Positions 10,627 through 22,905 of a DNA stretch of 64,000 nucleotides are shown here, in pieces. The position numbers were made by a program, and so were the translations under genes. The DNA is from Bedellia somnulentella. Its lineage: Eukaryota; Arthropoda; Insecta; Lepidoptera; Bedelliidae. The notes beneath the pieces are model-generated. The model saw nothing but the letters and a program-made list of their open reading frames with translations. It did not search any database and was not told the origin of the DNA. The stretch spans positions 11,656,001-11,720,000 of the forward strand of contig OY755178.1 in the NCBI GenBank assembly GCA_963576735.1. The letters are read 5' to 3'. Positions within the stretch are counted from its first letter, which is position 1. Every line of letters begins with the position of its first letter.

Positions 10627-12600
10627 ACTCTGGTGTCGCTAAAATGAGATGCAGTGCGCATAACGTAACCTAGAGTCTTGTTAGCACTCTTACAACACGC
10701 CAGATGTACGTTAACTGAAATGCTTTTTGTCCAATTGCCGGCAGATGCAAGTTAGCTAAGCTAAGAAACTCGTAAGTTTACGAATATAACGTACTCCTGC
10801 GACATTATATGTGTTTGGAAACACGAATGATATTCCTAAAAGAATTTTCAATATGAACCTAACAGCTTTTGTGCTGTCACTACCAATTACAAGTGCGCAG
10901 AAAAATATGCAATTCCGTAATTCGAAACGCAGACGCCATCTGCCGTTCTGCCAGTCAAATCGCGGATAGAGAATAGCTTGACCCAGATAAGCAGAATTCG
11001 TAATAGCGCTCTGTGTTTGTATAGCGCAGCGGCTACGTGTCGCCCGTCCGCAGACTGTTCGATTGAATTTCATGTCCATCTGAACTTTGAGATATGATTA
11101 TTGGTTGTTGGGTTTGGTTTTGATTATTGCGTTTGTTATGAATTCAACTTGGATTCCAATTAAAGGGGTATTTAAATGGGTGTTAATAGTTTAACAAATA
11201 TTACGGTTTTAGAATATAATAGAAAACTCTTTATTGTACATCGTTAAAAACATTTTACACCGATTATTTCCCAAATAGAAGTATAATTAAATTTTACGGA
11301 AATTATATTATTTACGAGTATGTTGCTTCCTCATTGTAAGACTTGAATCAAATAATCAAGGAACAATCAACAATCTCTTAAAGGGGTAATAGTTTCAAAA
11401 GATACAATCGTTCAGCAACTAAAGAAGAAAACAGTAATGAATTGATAAAATAAGCATTTTGTGTCACGTGAAGCATGTTCGATAATATTTCATATCGCAT
11501 CGCGTGATCATAATTTTAAAAATAGCTTAGACTTTATTATTGTTTTTTCTGGATTTGTGCAGTTACAAATTAAATCCAAACTACAAATTTTTACATAAAA
11601 TTTGGAATTTTATCCGAAAATAGAGTTCAAAATTACTTGTTGCTACTATTTGATTGTAGACAATATATTTTGTACATTTTGTTACTTTAAATTTTATTTT
11701 GCGGTTGAATAATTTATTTAGAAAATTGTTGTTTATAGCCATCAGTCGTATTTATGTATATCAGAGCTTATATTCTACTATATTAATGAAACTTGAAAAC
11801 ATTTGATTAAATCAATGTCGCACTGTTGAATTTCAGTAAACACTTTCCATAACATAAATAATTCAGCGTCCTTGTTTAAAATACAAACAGTCTTATCATT
11901 ATTTACGAATTAGAGAAGCAATAAAAAGGGTTTCATAATACCCCGATCCTTTACCCGTCTTTCGCGAAATGCAATAAACATTTCAGTGCTCTAATCTCTC
12001 GTGCACAACTTCTCGAAATAAAAGTAAACAGCGCTATATCCAAACAAAGAAATGCTACTTTTGATAGCATTTTCCGTGCAGTAGTTTCACAAAATAGTAT
12101 AAACATACAAAGTGTTTCGAGTCAACAGCACCATTCTTGTGTAGTGACTTTAAACTCTTAAATTGTGGGAATAACCTCCAAGTATCTTTGTGACGGGATT
12201 CAGTTCCCTAGAGATGTTCTAGAGGAATATGACCCGCGTGGGTTGCCAACTACGTGAGCGGTAGACTGATGTATAATACACGGGAGTTTTCTACGTTTTA
12301 CTTGCGTCCCTGAATAAATCATATTCTGTGGTTTATAATGAACAAAACAATGAAAGTTTTTTTTTTTGGAATCCAAATATCAACTTTATCTGAATCATGA
12401 CTTACTTTTTGATATGATGCACACAAATTATGTTTTCTTATTTATGAAAAGTTTGCATATAGTTTACGAGTTGCAATTTTGCCATTTTCCACAAGTCTCA
12501 ATGAATCCATTAAAGCATTAACATAACAGCAAAAAAATAAATTTATTTCAATATTATATTTATGTATGTGTTTCATAAAATCAAATACATATCAATAATA
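10627..12600. other. Region without recognised genes
   Basis: 10750-11090 is less AT-rich, with a 107-codon minus-strand frame that has no recognised motif. The rest is AT-rich, with no element I can name. Confidence 0.4.
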
Positions 12601-12679
12601 TTGGTCACCTCTACCACCCCAAAAAGGGATTTACGGCGGGAACATATTAGTCATTGAGTCAATAACAATATTTTTAACA

Positions 12680-12732
12680 TCAAGATGTACACCGATAGTC
12701 TCTGCCTACTTCAATAGAAACTAACGGCGCGG
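12680..12732 (+). mobile_element. RTE-like LINE 3' end, short
   Basis: GATAGTCTCTGCCTACTTCA and AACTAACGGCG match the LINE tail. A further SINE-like tail (CACCTCTACCACCCC, GGGATTTACGGCG) is at 12606-12642. Confidence 0.45.
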
Positions 12733-12999
12733 AGAGAGTTTGTAAAAACAGCAAATAAAAACTGTTTACGTTTTTTCTATTATAAAACTGTCATTTCTGA
12801 TAAACAAAAATACACACTTTTTGCATGCATGAGTAAAAAGAATTCTCTTCACAAAAAACGAAAAAAGAAAATGTTAAGTGTAATTTTGTGTTTCAACGTT
12901 CCATTTTCCTTAAAGATCAAGCTGCAAGCGAGCAAGTTTTTGTGTTGAAAAAACCATAAGCACCCTAATTTTACTAAATATTTATATATACATATATGT

Positions 13000-14841
13000 A
13001 TGACGTGACGTGATGGGTGACTTTAGTGACAGTGAGATCAGTATGGAAGAAATAATTAAAGCACTGAAAAGTATGAGACTTGGGAAAGCATGGCATGACA
13101 GGATAAACACCGAAATGCTGAGGGCTGGCAAAGGGGTGGTGGTTTCCTGGTTGTACTTCCTTTTCCAAAAATGCTGGTAGAGTGGCAAAGTGCCAGAAGA
13201 CTGGTGCAAAGCGGTAATTGTGCCTTTATATAAAGGAAAGGGGTCACACCAGGAGGCTAGAAACTACCGTGGAATCAGCCTACTCAGTATTGTCTGTAAA
13301 TTGTATGCTAAGGTTTTGAATGAAAGAGTGATAAATGAAACGGATGATAAAATTTGGGATGTGCAAGCAGGATTTAGAAAGGGAATAGATGTATGGACCA
13401 AATCTTTTCTTTAATATATATAATGAAAATATAAAAATTTCTTTATTGGATAAAATAAAAGATCCATATTGTGGTTAGTAAGACTTAGAATTAAAATACT
13501 TAATAGCTAATATTAGTAGATACAATCACAAAGAATAGATAAAAATAAATATAAACCCCATGATGCTAGTGCACTCCGCTCGAGCCAGGCCGAAACAAGC
13601 CTCGGGACTTATCCAACCATAACCCTGACGAATTGCCTCAGCACGGGTGCGCACATGTCTTCGGCCACTATTTAAAGAGCACCACCGAATAGTTCTTAGC
13701 TAAGAACCGAAAGGTGTATCATAGATTTAGAGAAGGCGTATGATAGGGTCGTTAGAAAGTATTTATGAGAGGTGTTGTCCAAGTTCGGTTTGAAGAGTCA
13801 ACTTATAAGTGCACTGGTATCACTCTTTGAGGATTCCAGTGCATGTGTGAGAATAAACGGGGAAAATACTGACTGGTTCGGGATCTCTCGGGGTGTCCGA
13901 CAGGGTTGTGTAGCTTCTCCGTGGCTCTTCAATTTGTTCAGGGATGACTGTTTAACAGAGTTGCGTGAAAGTCATTATTTATGGATTGAGAGTGGGTGGG
14001 TTCATCATCAAATGCCTCTTATATACTGATGATCAAGTGCTACTTGCGTCATCGGTGGAAGAGCTGCAAGAGATGATAAATATTGCATGTGCGTCTTTAG
14101 AAAGAAAGGGAATGAGGGTGAATGTGGAGAAAACCAAAACTATGATTTTTGAGAGAGGGGAGATTATGACTGAAAGCGTGATTGAGATTAATGGTAAGAA
14201 AGTGGAACAAGTGAAAGAGTTTGTATATTTGGGAAGTTTGTTTACTAGGGATGGAAAGTGTGATGAAGATATCGAGAGAAGAGTGAAAAAGGGTAATGCG
14301 GTAAATGGAGCACTGGCTATTCTATCTAATCGGTGTCCGAAAAGGCCCGAATGGCTGTGCATGATGCTGTCCTGTTCCTACGCCTATGCTTCCTACGTAA
14401 GGCAGTGAATGTTGAGTGTGGCAGAAGAAGCGTGGAAGCAGAGTGAATGTAATAGAAATGAGATCCCTCAGAAAATTTTGTAATGTAAGATTATGTGATC
14501 GTGTGAGGAATGATGTGATTCGTGAAAGGTGTGGTGTAAAAGATGATATTGTAAGAAAGGTAGAAAAAGGAATGTTTGGGCATATAGAGAGGATGGATGA
14601 CAGTAAATTGGTGAAAGAGATCTATAGAGCCGATGTTGAAGGTAATGTTAGTAGAGGTCGACCTCGGAGGGCAAATTTGGATCAAATAGGAGATGTGCTC
14701 AAAAAGGCAGGTGTCCGAAGTATGAAGAATAAGAGAGCATGTATGAACCGATTGATGGATGTGAACGAAACCAGAGAGGTTTGCCAGGATCGTACAAAGT
14801 GGCGATCGATGGTCTCTGCCTACCCCAATGGGAACTAACGG
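13000..14841 (+). mobile_element. RTE-like LINE, second copy, broken
   Basis: This is the same family as 53126-56880 but starts within the reverse transcriptase (SMEEIIKALKSM at about 13042). It has YKGKGSHQEARNYRGISLLS (13228-13287), then an inserted foreign block at about 13418-13675 and a small deletion before DLEKAYDRV. GVRQGCVASPWLFNLF follows. The catalytic motif reads YTDD (14022-14033), a mutation from YADD. The C-terminal region ends DRTKWRSMVSAYPNGN at 14838; beyond it the tail diverges and there is no clear (TATG)n. Confidence 0.85.
13418..13675 (-). mobile_element. Insert in LINE, possibly the 3' end of another retrotransposon
   Basis: This block interrupts the LINE. On the minus strand it reads as GC-rich DNA followed by AT-rich DNA with CCAATAAAG near its end (13437-13446), like a 3' UTR with a polyadenylation signal. 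A 5'-truncated R1- or jockey-type copy is my guess; no protein motif decides it. Confidence 0.35.
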
Positions 14842-14967
14842 CGCACGTACGGGTATAATGCTTTAAAAACTGGCCAAAACTAAATAGGTGTTAATTTGGT
14901 ATAATTTGCGGCGTGAGAATATGTATGAATGTATGTGTATGTATAATAAATGCGCTGTATACACACT

Positions 14968-15165
14968 TGCCAAGTGGTGCCGGCTTAGAATGTAATCTTA
15001 TCTTATCTTACCTATCACCAACGATACTTTATTTCTACCATCTTGTCTCCTATCAACTTCCAAATGTGGCTGAGGAGTTTCTAGCTCTGAAGCACTCGCT
15101 TGCTGGCTACCCCCTTTTTGTTATATTATGGCCTTGAGTATATGTTTGTATGTATGCAAACTACT
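14968..15165 (+). mobile_element. SINE-A copy, internal deletion
   Basis: It starts AAGTGGTGCCGGCTTAGAAT, lacks much of the middle and ends GGCCTTGAGTATATG. Confidence 0.65.
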
Positions 15166-15179
15166 ATTTAGAGAAATTG

Positions 15180-15352
15180 CTGTGTAGTGTAGTGTAGGCT
15201 TAGAATAGTACTACCCCATTTCTTACGGTACGGTATTGGGGCTTTTAAGGGATTTTTGGGCGATGTGGTTGGAGAAAGTGGCTGAGGAATTTTTAATTCC
15301 TACTTCTTCTAGGGATTTATAGCCGTGAGTATATGTATGAATGTATGTATGT
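15180..15352 (+). mobile_element. SINE-A copy, internal deletion
   Basis: It starts GCTGTGTAGTGTAGTGTAGG, jumps from GTTGGAGA to AAGTGGCTGAGG and ends in (TATG)n. Confidence 0.65.
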
Positions 15353-15877
15353 GTTTGGAGAAAAACGAACTGCAATAACTCAATTTACAATACAGCAGGC
15401 GATGAATGCACTTAAAATTAAAGATTATTATGTAAAGGAAATGATTTGATATCCTCAAAAATTGTAACACAAAACCAGATTCTCATTTCTCAGAACTCGT
15501 TTTATGGGATTGAACAAAATAACTTATAAATAAGTGATTTTCTTGGAATAGTTTTTGTTGAACTCAAACTTTGGAAGTTGATAAATATCTCACTAAATAG
15601 TACGAGTATGTACTTTGAAAGCACTAAAATGCTATTTGAAGGCACATTGCCGGCTCCTGGTTCATTAAGGGCGGTAGTTAGTGCCTCAGTTTATTGCACT
15701 CAATATTGTCTTTTCGAATTTGTGAAAATGATTTAGTACAGCCATGTTCAATTAAGCGCAGTCATGTCATGTTTATTACTACTAAGAGTTTGGGAATATA
15801 TAAATTCAACGCTTAAAAGTAGACCGTAAGAATGGCAAGACTGTTTGACAATTAAATATTTATTTTTTTACAATTTA

Positions 15878-16137
15878 GCTAAGCATTTGCTGTGTAGTGT
15901 CGGCTTAGAATAGCACTACCCCTTTTCTTCCGGTGGGTGTACGTAAGAGGCGACTAACGGTATTGGAGCTTTTAAAGGGATTTTTGGGCGATGCGGTTGG
16001 AGACCCATCACCAACAACCTTTATTTTACCATCTTTTCCCCACGCAACTTCCAAAAGTGGCTGAGGAATTTCTAATTCGTTAGCTCTGGCTACCCCTTCT
16101 AGGGATTTATAGCCGTAAGTATATGTATGTATGTATG
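15878..16137 (+). mobile_element. SINE-A, full-length reference copy
   Basis: The family starts near GCTGTGTAGTGTCGGCTTAG, has GTACGTAAGAGGCGACTAAC, GGTTGGAGACCC (weakly B-box-like) and TCCAAAAGTGGCTGAGGAAT. It ends CTCTGGCTACCCCTTCTAGG, AGCCGTAAGTATATG, (TATG)n. This copy has a 14-bp target duplication, TTTTTTACAATTTA, at 15864-15877 and 16138-16151. There is no ORF and no convincing tRNA head. The tail resembles the RTE-like LINE tail. Confidence 0.85.
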
Positions 16138-16697
16138 TTTTTTACAATTTATATGCGACTGTCAGTGAAATAGTGCTTATTATATAAATGAGCACTGTCT
16201 GGCCGGGCCCTTTTATAGTGCTTTGTTGGTGTGTCTTTGGTATAGATGACCGAAGTTAGGAACCAATAAATTGCAACCAAAACCAAATTTACTAAGTACA
16301 ATAAAATCTTCCCACTTTATAATGTAGGTAAGTATAGCAAGATAAGTTTAATTTAATTCTGTTTTTGCTACTGTATATGCTCTTTGCAATTCGAGACAGC
16401 AAGACAAAACCTTACGAATTTTTAAACGCTTGTTGTAGAGCTGGTTGCGACAAGCAGTTACTTGAATTCCAGAATCATCTTAGTGCTCAGTAGAGACTAC
16501 GACTCGAGTACTGTTGTTAAATAGTAATTCTTTTAGAAGAATAAAAATAATTCTCTTGTGTAGGTAAATAAATAAAATACTAACTCTGTTATTATATTTT
16601 TGTTACATTAGATATTTAAAATGAAAATGGACTAGTCTTCTTAGGTTTAGGATTATGATAGTTCAAATAATATAGCTACTTATGAATGTTAGGTCTA

Positions 16698-17105
16698 TAC
16701 ATACATACATACATACATATTCTCACGCCGTTAGTTCCCATTGGGGTAGGCAGAGACTATCGATCGCCACTTTGTACGATCCTGGCAAACCTCTCTGGCT
16801 TCGTTTACATCCATCAATCTTTTCATACATGCTCTTTTATTCTTCATACTGCGGACGCCTGCCTTTTTAGCATACTCTCTATCTGGTCTAAATATGTTCT
16901 GCGTATTCGTCCTCTACTAACATTACCTTCCACATTGGCTCTATATATCTCTTTCACCAATTTACTGTCATCCATCCTCTCTATGTGCCCAAACCATCTC
17001 AACATTCCTTTTTCTATCTTTCTTACAATATCATCTTTCACACCACACCTTTCACGAATCACATCATTCCTCACACGATCACATAACCTTACATTACACA
17101 AGTTA
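16698..17105 (-). mobile_element. RTE-like LINE 3' fragment
   Basis: The minus strand encodes LCNVRLCDRVRNDVIRERCG and MLRWFGHIERMD, then LDQIESMLK with a frameshift. It ends in (TATG)n at the left. It lies about 290 bp downstream of the 17391-17552 exon in the transcription direction. Confidence 0.8.
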
Positions 17106-17390
17106 GGTCTATCTATGTAACTATTATCTTTTTTTTCTAGTAAATAACAAGATATATACAAAATACTTATTACTGCAATCCTTGTAATAAAACAAAAACA
17201 TAAGTAACGTTTCTGCATTTTGTGCAATAATTAAACTAAATTTAAACTTCAATAAATAAACTAATGTTCACTACATTATCAGAAGCTGTATGTAATTAAA
17301 AACTTTGAAAGCTTGCTCTCAAAGAACCGCTTAACTCTTTTAAAACTTAAAACGGTTATTAAAAACACATGCATGGTTAAATTTACTTAC

Positions 17391-17552
17391 GTAAGTAATT
17401 CGAAGTGGGGTGTTATAATAGGCTCCACCGGCCAGCTGGAATCCCCAAATGGTGTCATCGAAATTAACCCTTTCATGAACACCTTCATTCATAGACTCCC
17501 AATTGGGTCTGGCGCGGGCTTTGAGGATTTCATCTTGAATTGATTTCGGGAG
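17391..17552 (-). CDS. PDZ gene, exon with N-terminal half of the PDZ domain
   Basis: Read on the minus strand, a pyrimidine-bearing acceptor (TTTTCACAG) opens a 54-codon reading frame that closes at a consensus donor (GTAAGT at 17390-17385). It starts LPKSIQDEILKARARPNWES and ends with WGFQLAGGAYYNTPLRITY. The WGFQL motif is the carboxylate-binding loop of the ALP/Enigma/Zasp type of PDZ domain, and the following GG...PLRIT matches its second strand. Both ends are phase 0. The exon joins in frame to 7997-8148, which completes the domain. PDZ proteins of this group usually act as scaffolds at actin-rich structures such as muscle Z-discs; this is family knowledge, and the exact orthologue (Zasp-like is my best guess) is not settled. 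The upstream exon supplying the start codon is not placed with certainty. Confidence 0.8.
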
Positions 17553-17559
17553 CTGTGAA

Positions 17560-19840
17560 AATTTGTATAAACATTTAATATTACAGTAGTTAAGTTTGTA
17601 TTTGGTTAGTTATAACGTAATTTAAAAGAGCAAAAGTTTTGCGTGTGAATAAAATTGCACAAACATTATCCTCGGTTTGCGGTAAAGAAATTCAACTTTT
17701 GAATATCCCAGAAGTGATACAAATATAAGACAAAGCATCCACGCCCTAAAACCCCAAGGAGTGGCAAACGATTAAGCAGAATTTTACTTATTATTTTGTT
17801 ACAAAGTCATCAGTTTATCATCACTGCTCATACATATCTACCCTGGAGTTTTAACCAGCCCTGAATAGGTTTGTTTACTCAAAGTCCACCACGCTGGTTT
17901 CGTTCCGGTAGGCAGACATGAATGCCTCCGGCTTATTTGGGTACTGCTACCGTGTATTCTTGGAAGAGCCCAACAAAACAGGCCTTACAAAGCGTGGAAT
18001 CTAAATGTTCGAATACTAAATTACTTAAGCCGTTTATGTGATAACTATTATATTCCAAATCACACAAATTTAAACGTGACCGTGGCCCAGTGGCTGTGCA
18101 GATGACTTGCTTCTCGGTCCGCAGGTTACAGGTTCGATCCCCGCTGAGAGCAATATTTATGTAATTAGCATAATGATTATATTTCTTAGTCTTGAATATT
18201 ATTTATATCGATATTATATGATATAAATTATATCCTTGTGTTAGTATCCCACAATGCAGGTGATACTTAGTTTGGGGCTATGTTGATCTATGATTTATTT
18301 GACCGTATATTTATTTATCCTAAATATTTATTTTATGAGAATGAGCCCGATATATCAGAGTCATAAGCCTCACGTTCAAACGTTGGCCCGGCAATGATTC
18401 TAGTTAAGTTTCACAAACGCTAGAGGATTGAACCGTTACAAAGAAGTGTTGCAGAGACAAGAAAATGAAAACAACAACCTCAATTGCATTCGAGTCGGTC
18501 GATACTCAATTACTTGCTCCTACTCGTTCAGTTAAAAGTTGGAGTGTCTGTTTGTTAGTAGTCATTCTTCGGAGTTCGGACGAGATGTTCGGAATTATTT
18601 GTTTTGAGTGTCATTGAAAATGAGCAGTTGTTATAATGAAATCATTAAAAAATAATACCTTCGCGGTACAGGTTACTCTTTTTTCTCCTGCGTAAAAAGA
18701 TTATGATAATTTAGTTTTGTTTAGTTTAGTTAATTAATTCCCTATTTTGGGGTTTGGAAGAAAAACGAAAGATAAAATTGTACGCATAAAAAAGTCTAGA
18801 AGATAATTTGTCTTTAATTGTAAATTTCGTTGTTTCATTAATCAACCACAACTTATTGGATTGACGTTACTTTTGTAGACTGTAAGTGACGTTGCTGATA
18901 GTGTCACCTTTTACGCTGAGGACTGGTCAAAATTGTTACAGTTTTGATTAAGCTAAAACTAATTTTAAAAGGACACAAAGACATAAAAAAAATGATCTTT
19001 ATTATGGCTCTTGTCTGAACACAATTTTTCTCGCATTCCGAAATCCATTTTAAAACTAAGGTCTATTAAAAAATATAAATACAAACCCTTCAGAGAACAT
19101 AGAGAGACTAAGTAAGAACTCCCTGTATTTATTACTATCGTTTATCAAAACTAAAAGCCTCTACGCTAAATAACAAATTACTTACTTACATATTTAATTT
19201 TTTCATCCATTTTCTAGTAAGAAAACTAATTAAATTGTAAAGTTGTTTTCTAAACGGTTCCACCTACTGACTGCTGAATAATGAATCAACTTTGGCATCA
19301 CGGTTGTTCATTAATAAATTTATAGTCTTATGTTTCAAGGGGCGTCTTAAATCTAATTGGGTGGTATAAATACATCATTTGGCTTTTAAACTGTCATGAA
19401 ACACTGAACGGTTTTAACGTGTGAATAAAATATTTCCATAGCTTACTGGTACATTTGTGTTGTTTCAATTTTATAAGTTATTGTTGATAAATGTTTTTTG
19501 AAAAGGTTGCAATGTATTTATTTGGTTAAAAAGATAATTTCACATTTTTACAAAAAATGGTATTTTGAATAGAATATGGTTAGAATCCATGAAAATTTAT
19601 ATTGTTTAAAAAATCAAAATTTAACCTAAATTGAATGAATGTATATCAATATTACGTGGTTTTTCATCTGCAACTGAAATATATGCGAAATTAGTTTCAA
19701 CGTAATTAAGTAAGAAAATCAAAACGCATGATTTATATTTAACAACTATACAGATTGTATACAATACCTTTCAATGACCCTACATTTTTATTAATCATTA
19801 AGTAGTACTTGTGTGATTTCGGACTAAAAAGGTTTAACAC
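17560..19840. other. Region without recognised genes apart from SINE-C
   Basis: AT-rich DNA upstream of the 17391-17552 exon; besides the SINE-C at 18072-18320 nothing is recognised. I looked for a phase 1 to phase 0 exon here and found none convincing. Confidence 0.4.
18072..18320 (+). mobile_element. SINE-C, tRNA-headed
   Basis: The tRNA-like head has CCGTGGCCCAGTGG (A-box side) and GGTTCGATCCCC (B box). The body has TTTCTTAGTCTTGAATATTA and GTTAGTATCCCACAATGCAG. Confidence 0.75.
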
Positions 19841-19849
19841 ATTTCATTT

Positions 19850-20042
19850 CATTACTTTTGAAAAAGGTCACCCAAATAAGGCCTTCTAAGATATTTTGAG
19901 TGATGAAGCTGGCGATTCTTTCAAACCATTCTTTTTTTCATCTATTTCCTAATAAACTTTCAAAAGTGGCTAAAAAGTTACTAATTCTGAAGTTCTGACC
20001 ACCCCTCTTTGGGATTTAAAGCCGTCACCATATGTATGCATA
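19850..20042 (+). mobile_element. SINE-A copy, heavily diverged
   Basis: TTTCAAAAGTGGCTAAAAAG, CTTTGGGATTTAAAGCCGTC. Confidence 0.5.
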
Positions 20043-20190
20043 GCGTAAACTACAAAACACATACTCAGTAAATATTCAAGTGATCACCGAATACGATTTC
20101 GCATTGCAATAAAGCCAGTCAAATAAAATGTCAAACTGTTAAAAATAAAGGCAATTTGGAGGCATAATAAAAAGTTATGAATAACTCTAG

Positions 20191-20433
20191 TCACGTGTGA
20201 ACGCTAAATTGACAGTTGCATGTTGCGAACATAACGAAGGTATAAAAATTCATGTGACTGGCATAAAGTCAAACGACACTTGCGAAGTTTACACAGAAAA
20301 TGTTTCTGTCGCTACACAAATAATTGTTTCTCACGCCAACTATGTATATCCTTTTGAAGCCAAATACGCTTTTAAGAGCGAGCCAAACTTCCTGAATTGT
20401 ACTTTTGTGCTGATTCCATCGGTGTTTGACTAG
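20191..20433 (+). CDS. Unrecognised ORF, exon-like or decayed small gene
   Basis: An open frame of about 80 codons runs from a possible acceptor (AACTCTAG ending at 20190) to TAG at 20431. It includes VACCEHNEGIKIHVTG, CEVYTENVSVATQIIV and ends LNCTFVLIPSVFD. A polyadenylation hexamer AATAAA lies at 20457-20462, only 24 bases after the stop. Codon use looks coding and no repeat family covers it. Two N-glycosylation-type sites (NVS, NCT) and several Cys suggest a secreted or extracellular segment; that is inference. The frame has no ATG near its start. An ATG at 20177 is out of frame by two bases next to a GTGTG run, so it is either a 3' exon or a frameshifted small gene. It is nested in the region between the PDZ gene and its possible first exon, on the opposite strand. 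Confidence 0.4.
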   Translation, partial: SRVNAKLTVACCEHNEGIKIHVTGIKSNDTCEVYTENVSVATQIIVSHANYVYPFEAKYAFKSEPNFLNCTFVLIPSVFD

Positions 20434-21004
20434 TTGTTTCTTTGTTTTATTTTTGGAATAAAATTCCTAAAAATATTATTTTTTTATTGTTCTGGAATAC
20501 GACTTACATATGTTTGAGCATTAATTAGTGTTATAATAATAATATCATGTGTAAATTGGGATAATAAGTTTGTAGTATAGTCATCTACGTATTTTTGTAA
20601 CAATACTTACAAACGTATTTCTTGTCAATGTGTATGCCAATTAATGGAATCATATATTTGTACATCATTTAATTTAAGACAGATTCTTTTTTGAATTAAT
20701 TATGCTATGTATGTTGTGTGAGCCAAATAATAGTTTCGAAAGCTATTTGTGACTTAATAATTTTATTAAGAAATTTAGTTTACAGTTAACAGGGTTTAAA
20801 AAATCACTTCCCAGCAACCAAATTAATCAATTCAAGTATAAAAATCACTGCCCACTTAAACGTTTTAATTTGAAATTAGAAATAAATGTAAAAATGTTAA
20901 TGTTTGGTTAAGCTAAAAAATGTTAACTAAAATAATAATTATTTTATTGTTGTGTTGTTTATATTTGATACTAATATTTATAATGTTTTTATTTAAAGAG
21001 TAAG

Positions 21005-21188
21005 AGAAAGGGTATTGGGCCTTTTTATTGGATTTTTGGGCGATGCGGTTGGAGACCTATCACCAAAAACCTTTATTATTACCATCTTTTCCCCACTCGA
21101 CTTCCAAAAGTGGCTGAGGAATTTATAACTCCTTGGCTCTGGCTACCCCTTTTAGGGAGATATAGCCGTGATTATATGTATGTTATTT
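21005..21188 (+). mobile_element. SINE-A copy, 5' truncated
   Basis: It begins near GGGTATTGGGCC and keeps the 3' two thirds. Confidence 0.7.
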
Positions 21189-21189
21189 G

Positions 21190-22460
21190 AAGAGATTTTC
21201 ATTTTGTGCTATGTAATGTTTACTATGTAAATTTTTAGTTTTAGTATCTACAGCCCTCTTGTGAAATTGCATGTGCCCAACAGAGTCCATATTTATTACT
21301 GGACCGTGATCACACCAACTATTTGTACACTTATGGTATGTAATAAAAGTTTGAATTTGAGTTATCTTCAGTTATGTGCCCTTAAATAATTTTGCATAAA
21401 ATACAGACTAAGTGAGAATAACAACTTTAATTGTTTTAGCAATAAGCTATTTGACGAAGTTCTGAAAACTCTCTTAGGGTATTTATTTGTTTATAATGAG
21501 CCCTAAAAAATACTTTTTTGGCGGCCATGGCATGCAGTAACGTCGATTCTGCATAAATATCTTAAAGAGCTTGTTTGTGTTTCAAATATGTTTATGCGTA
21601 ATCTACGTAATTTTAGAAATAGCCACTCACGGTCGTTTTTAATCACGTGACAGCTGCATAAAAAACCCAATTCTAGGAGACAGATTTTGTTAAAATATGT
21701 TTAAAATAATACAACATTTTTATCTCGCATCACAAATCGCTCCAAGAAAATGGTATTAAAACTGAGTAAATAAAAGAAATGTATATTTTTATAACAGTCA
21801 AATAGCCTATTAAAGTATCGCACATTTTCACAAAAATTTTAAATATAATTTAATCAATATTGATTACTTAACAACGACTGTACAGCAAACTGTTCCACGA
21901 AATGCTCTCTGATAGTATTGAAGAGGGAAAAATAATATTATTGTGGCTGAATTGTAGCGGGCGAAGGTTTTGCTTTTGTTTTAAAATGTTGATGTTTGTT
22001 TTCAATAAAATTTGTAGATGGTTAATGAACCTGTTGCGGAATCGCGGAAAGCAAACAAGGTTTGTTTATTAGATATTCCGATTCGTTTGTTGTTTTTGTT
22101 CTTCGCTTCTATGACGATGGCGTGGCCATGGAATATTTATATAAAATACTTTTCTTGCGTATATATGCAAATAACTTATAAGGGTGAAAAAAATATAACG
22201 CTATACGCATTGTATTTCGGCTGATATTTTTAATTTTGAGGTTCTATCTTTTTTACAAACAAATATGTTCTTTTAACGTTTTACATTGTTAAAGATAAGA
22301 TAAAAAAAAAGATAAAAAATATTTATTTCAAAATAAAAAGAATTGTTCTCTATTTTTTGAACGTCACAAACTTACGTATAAGTTAAATCTTACTCTACTG
22401 ACTCTACTTCGGATTCGGAAGGTGTATTGTTGCGAGAAGAACCCGTAAGAAACTCAGCAA
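21190..22460. other. No recognised feature
   Basis: AT-rich. A 68-codon frame at 22018-22224 has no motif. 22380-22470 may be the 3' UTR of the LINE piece that follows. Confidence 0.4.
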
Positions 22461-22469
22461 CACACATCT

Positions 22470-22905
22470 TTTCTTAGTCAAATTACAATATTGGTGTATG
22501 TCTGGAAATATCCCGAATAGAGCCCTGGTGACACCAAGCAGTTTCATCTATCATATAATCATTTAAACTGTAATAAGCTTTTAAATGAAGACTGCGTTTT
22601 ATAATTACTTTGAATTTCTTTTCTGTTAGATTCAAAATGTCATCAGGTATTTTATTATAAAATTTTACACATAACCCCATAAAAGATGTATTTATTTTTG
22701 ACAATCTGTACTTTTGAATTGAAATTTTATTATTATCTCTAAGACTTCTAGTATGTCTGTCACAGTTTTTGGAAAATGCTTTCAAATTTTTTCTCACATA
22801 CATGATGTTTTCATAAATATATTGACATGGCAGTGTCATTATATTTATGGTTTTAAACAATTCTCTAAGGGAATCTCGTGAACCTAAATTATAAATAGCT
22901 CTTAT
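22470..22905 (-). mobile_element. LINE reverse transcriptase C-terminal fragment (non-RTE)
   Basis: The minus strand encodes RAIYNLGSRDSLRELFKTIN, then LPCQYIYENIMYVRKNL, INTSFMGLCVKFYNKIPDDI and KAYYSLNDYM. This is the C-terminal region seen in jockey-like insect LINEs. There is no other part of the element here. Confidence 0.65.

Noticed and set aside
10377..10661. Frames of 82-94 codons across the N run
   Set aside because: They consist almost wholly of unknown bases.
10756..11079. 107-codon minus-strand frame as a gene
   Set aside because: No motif, no splice or polyadenylation signals; unproven.
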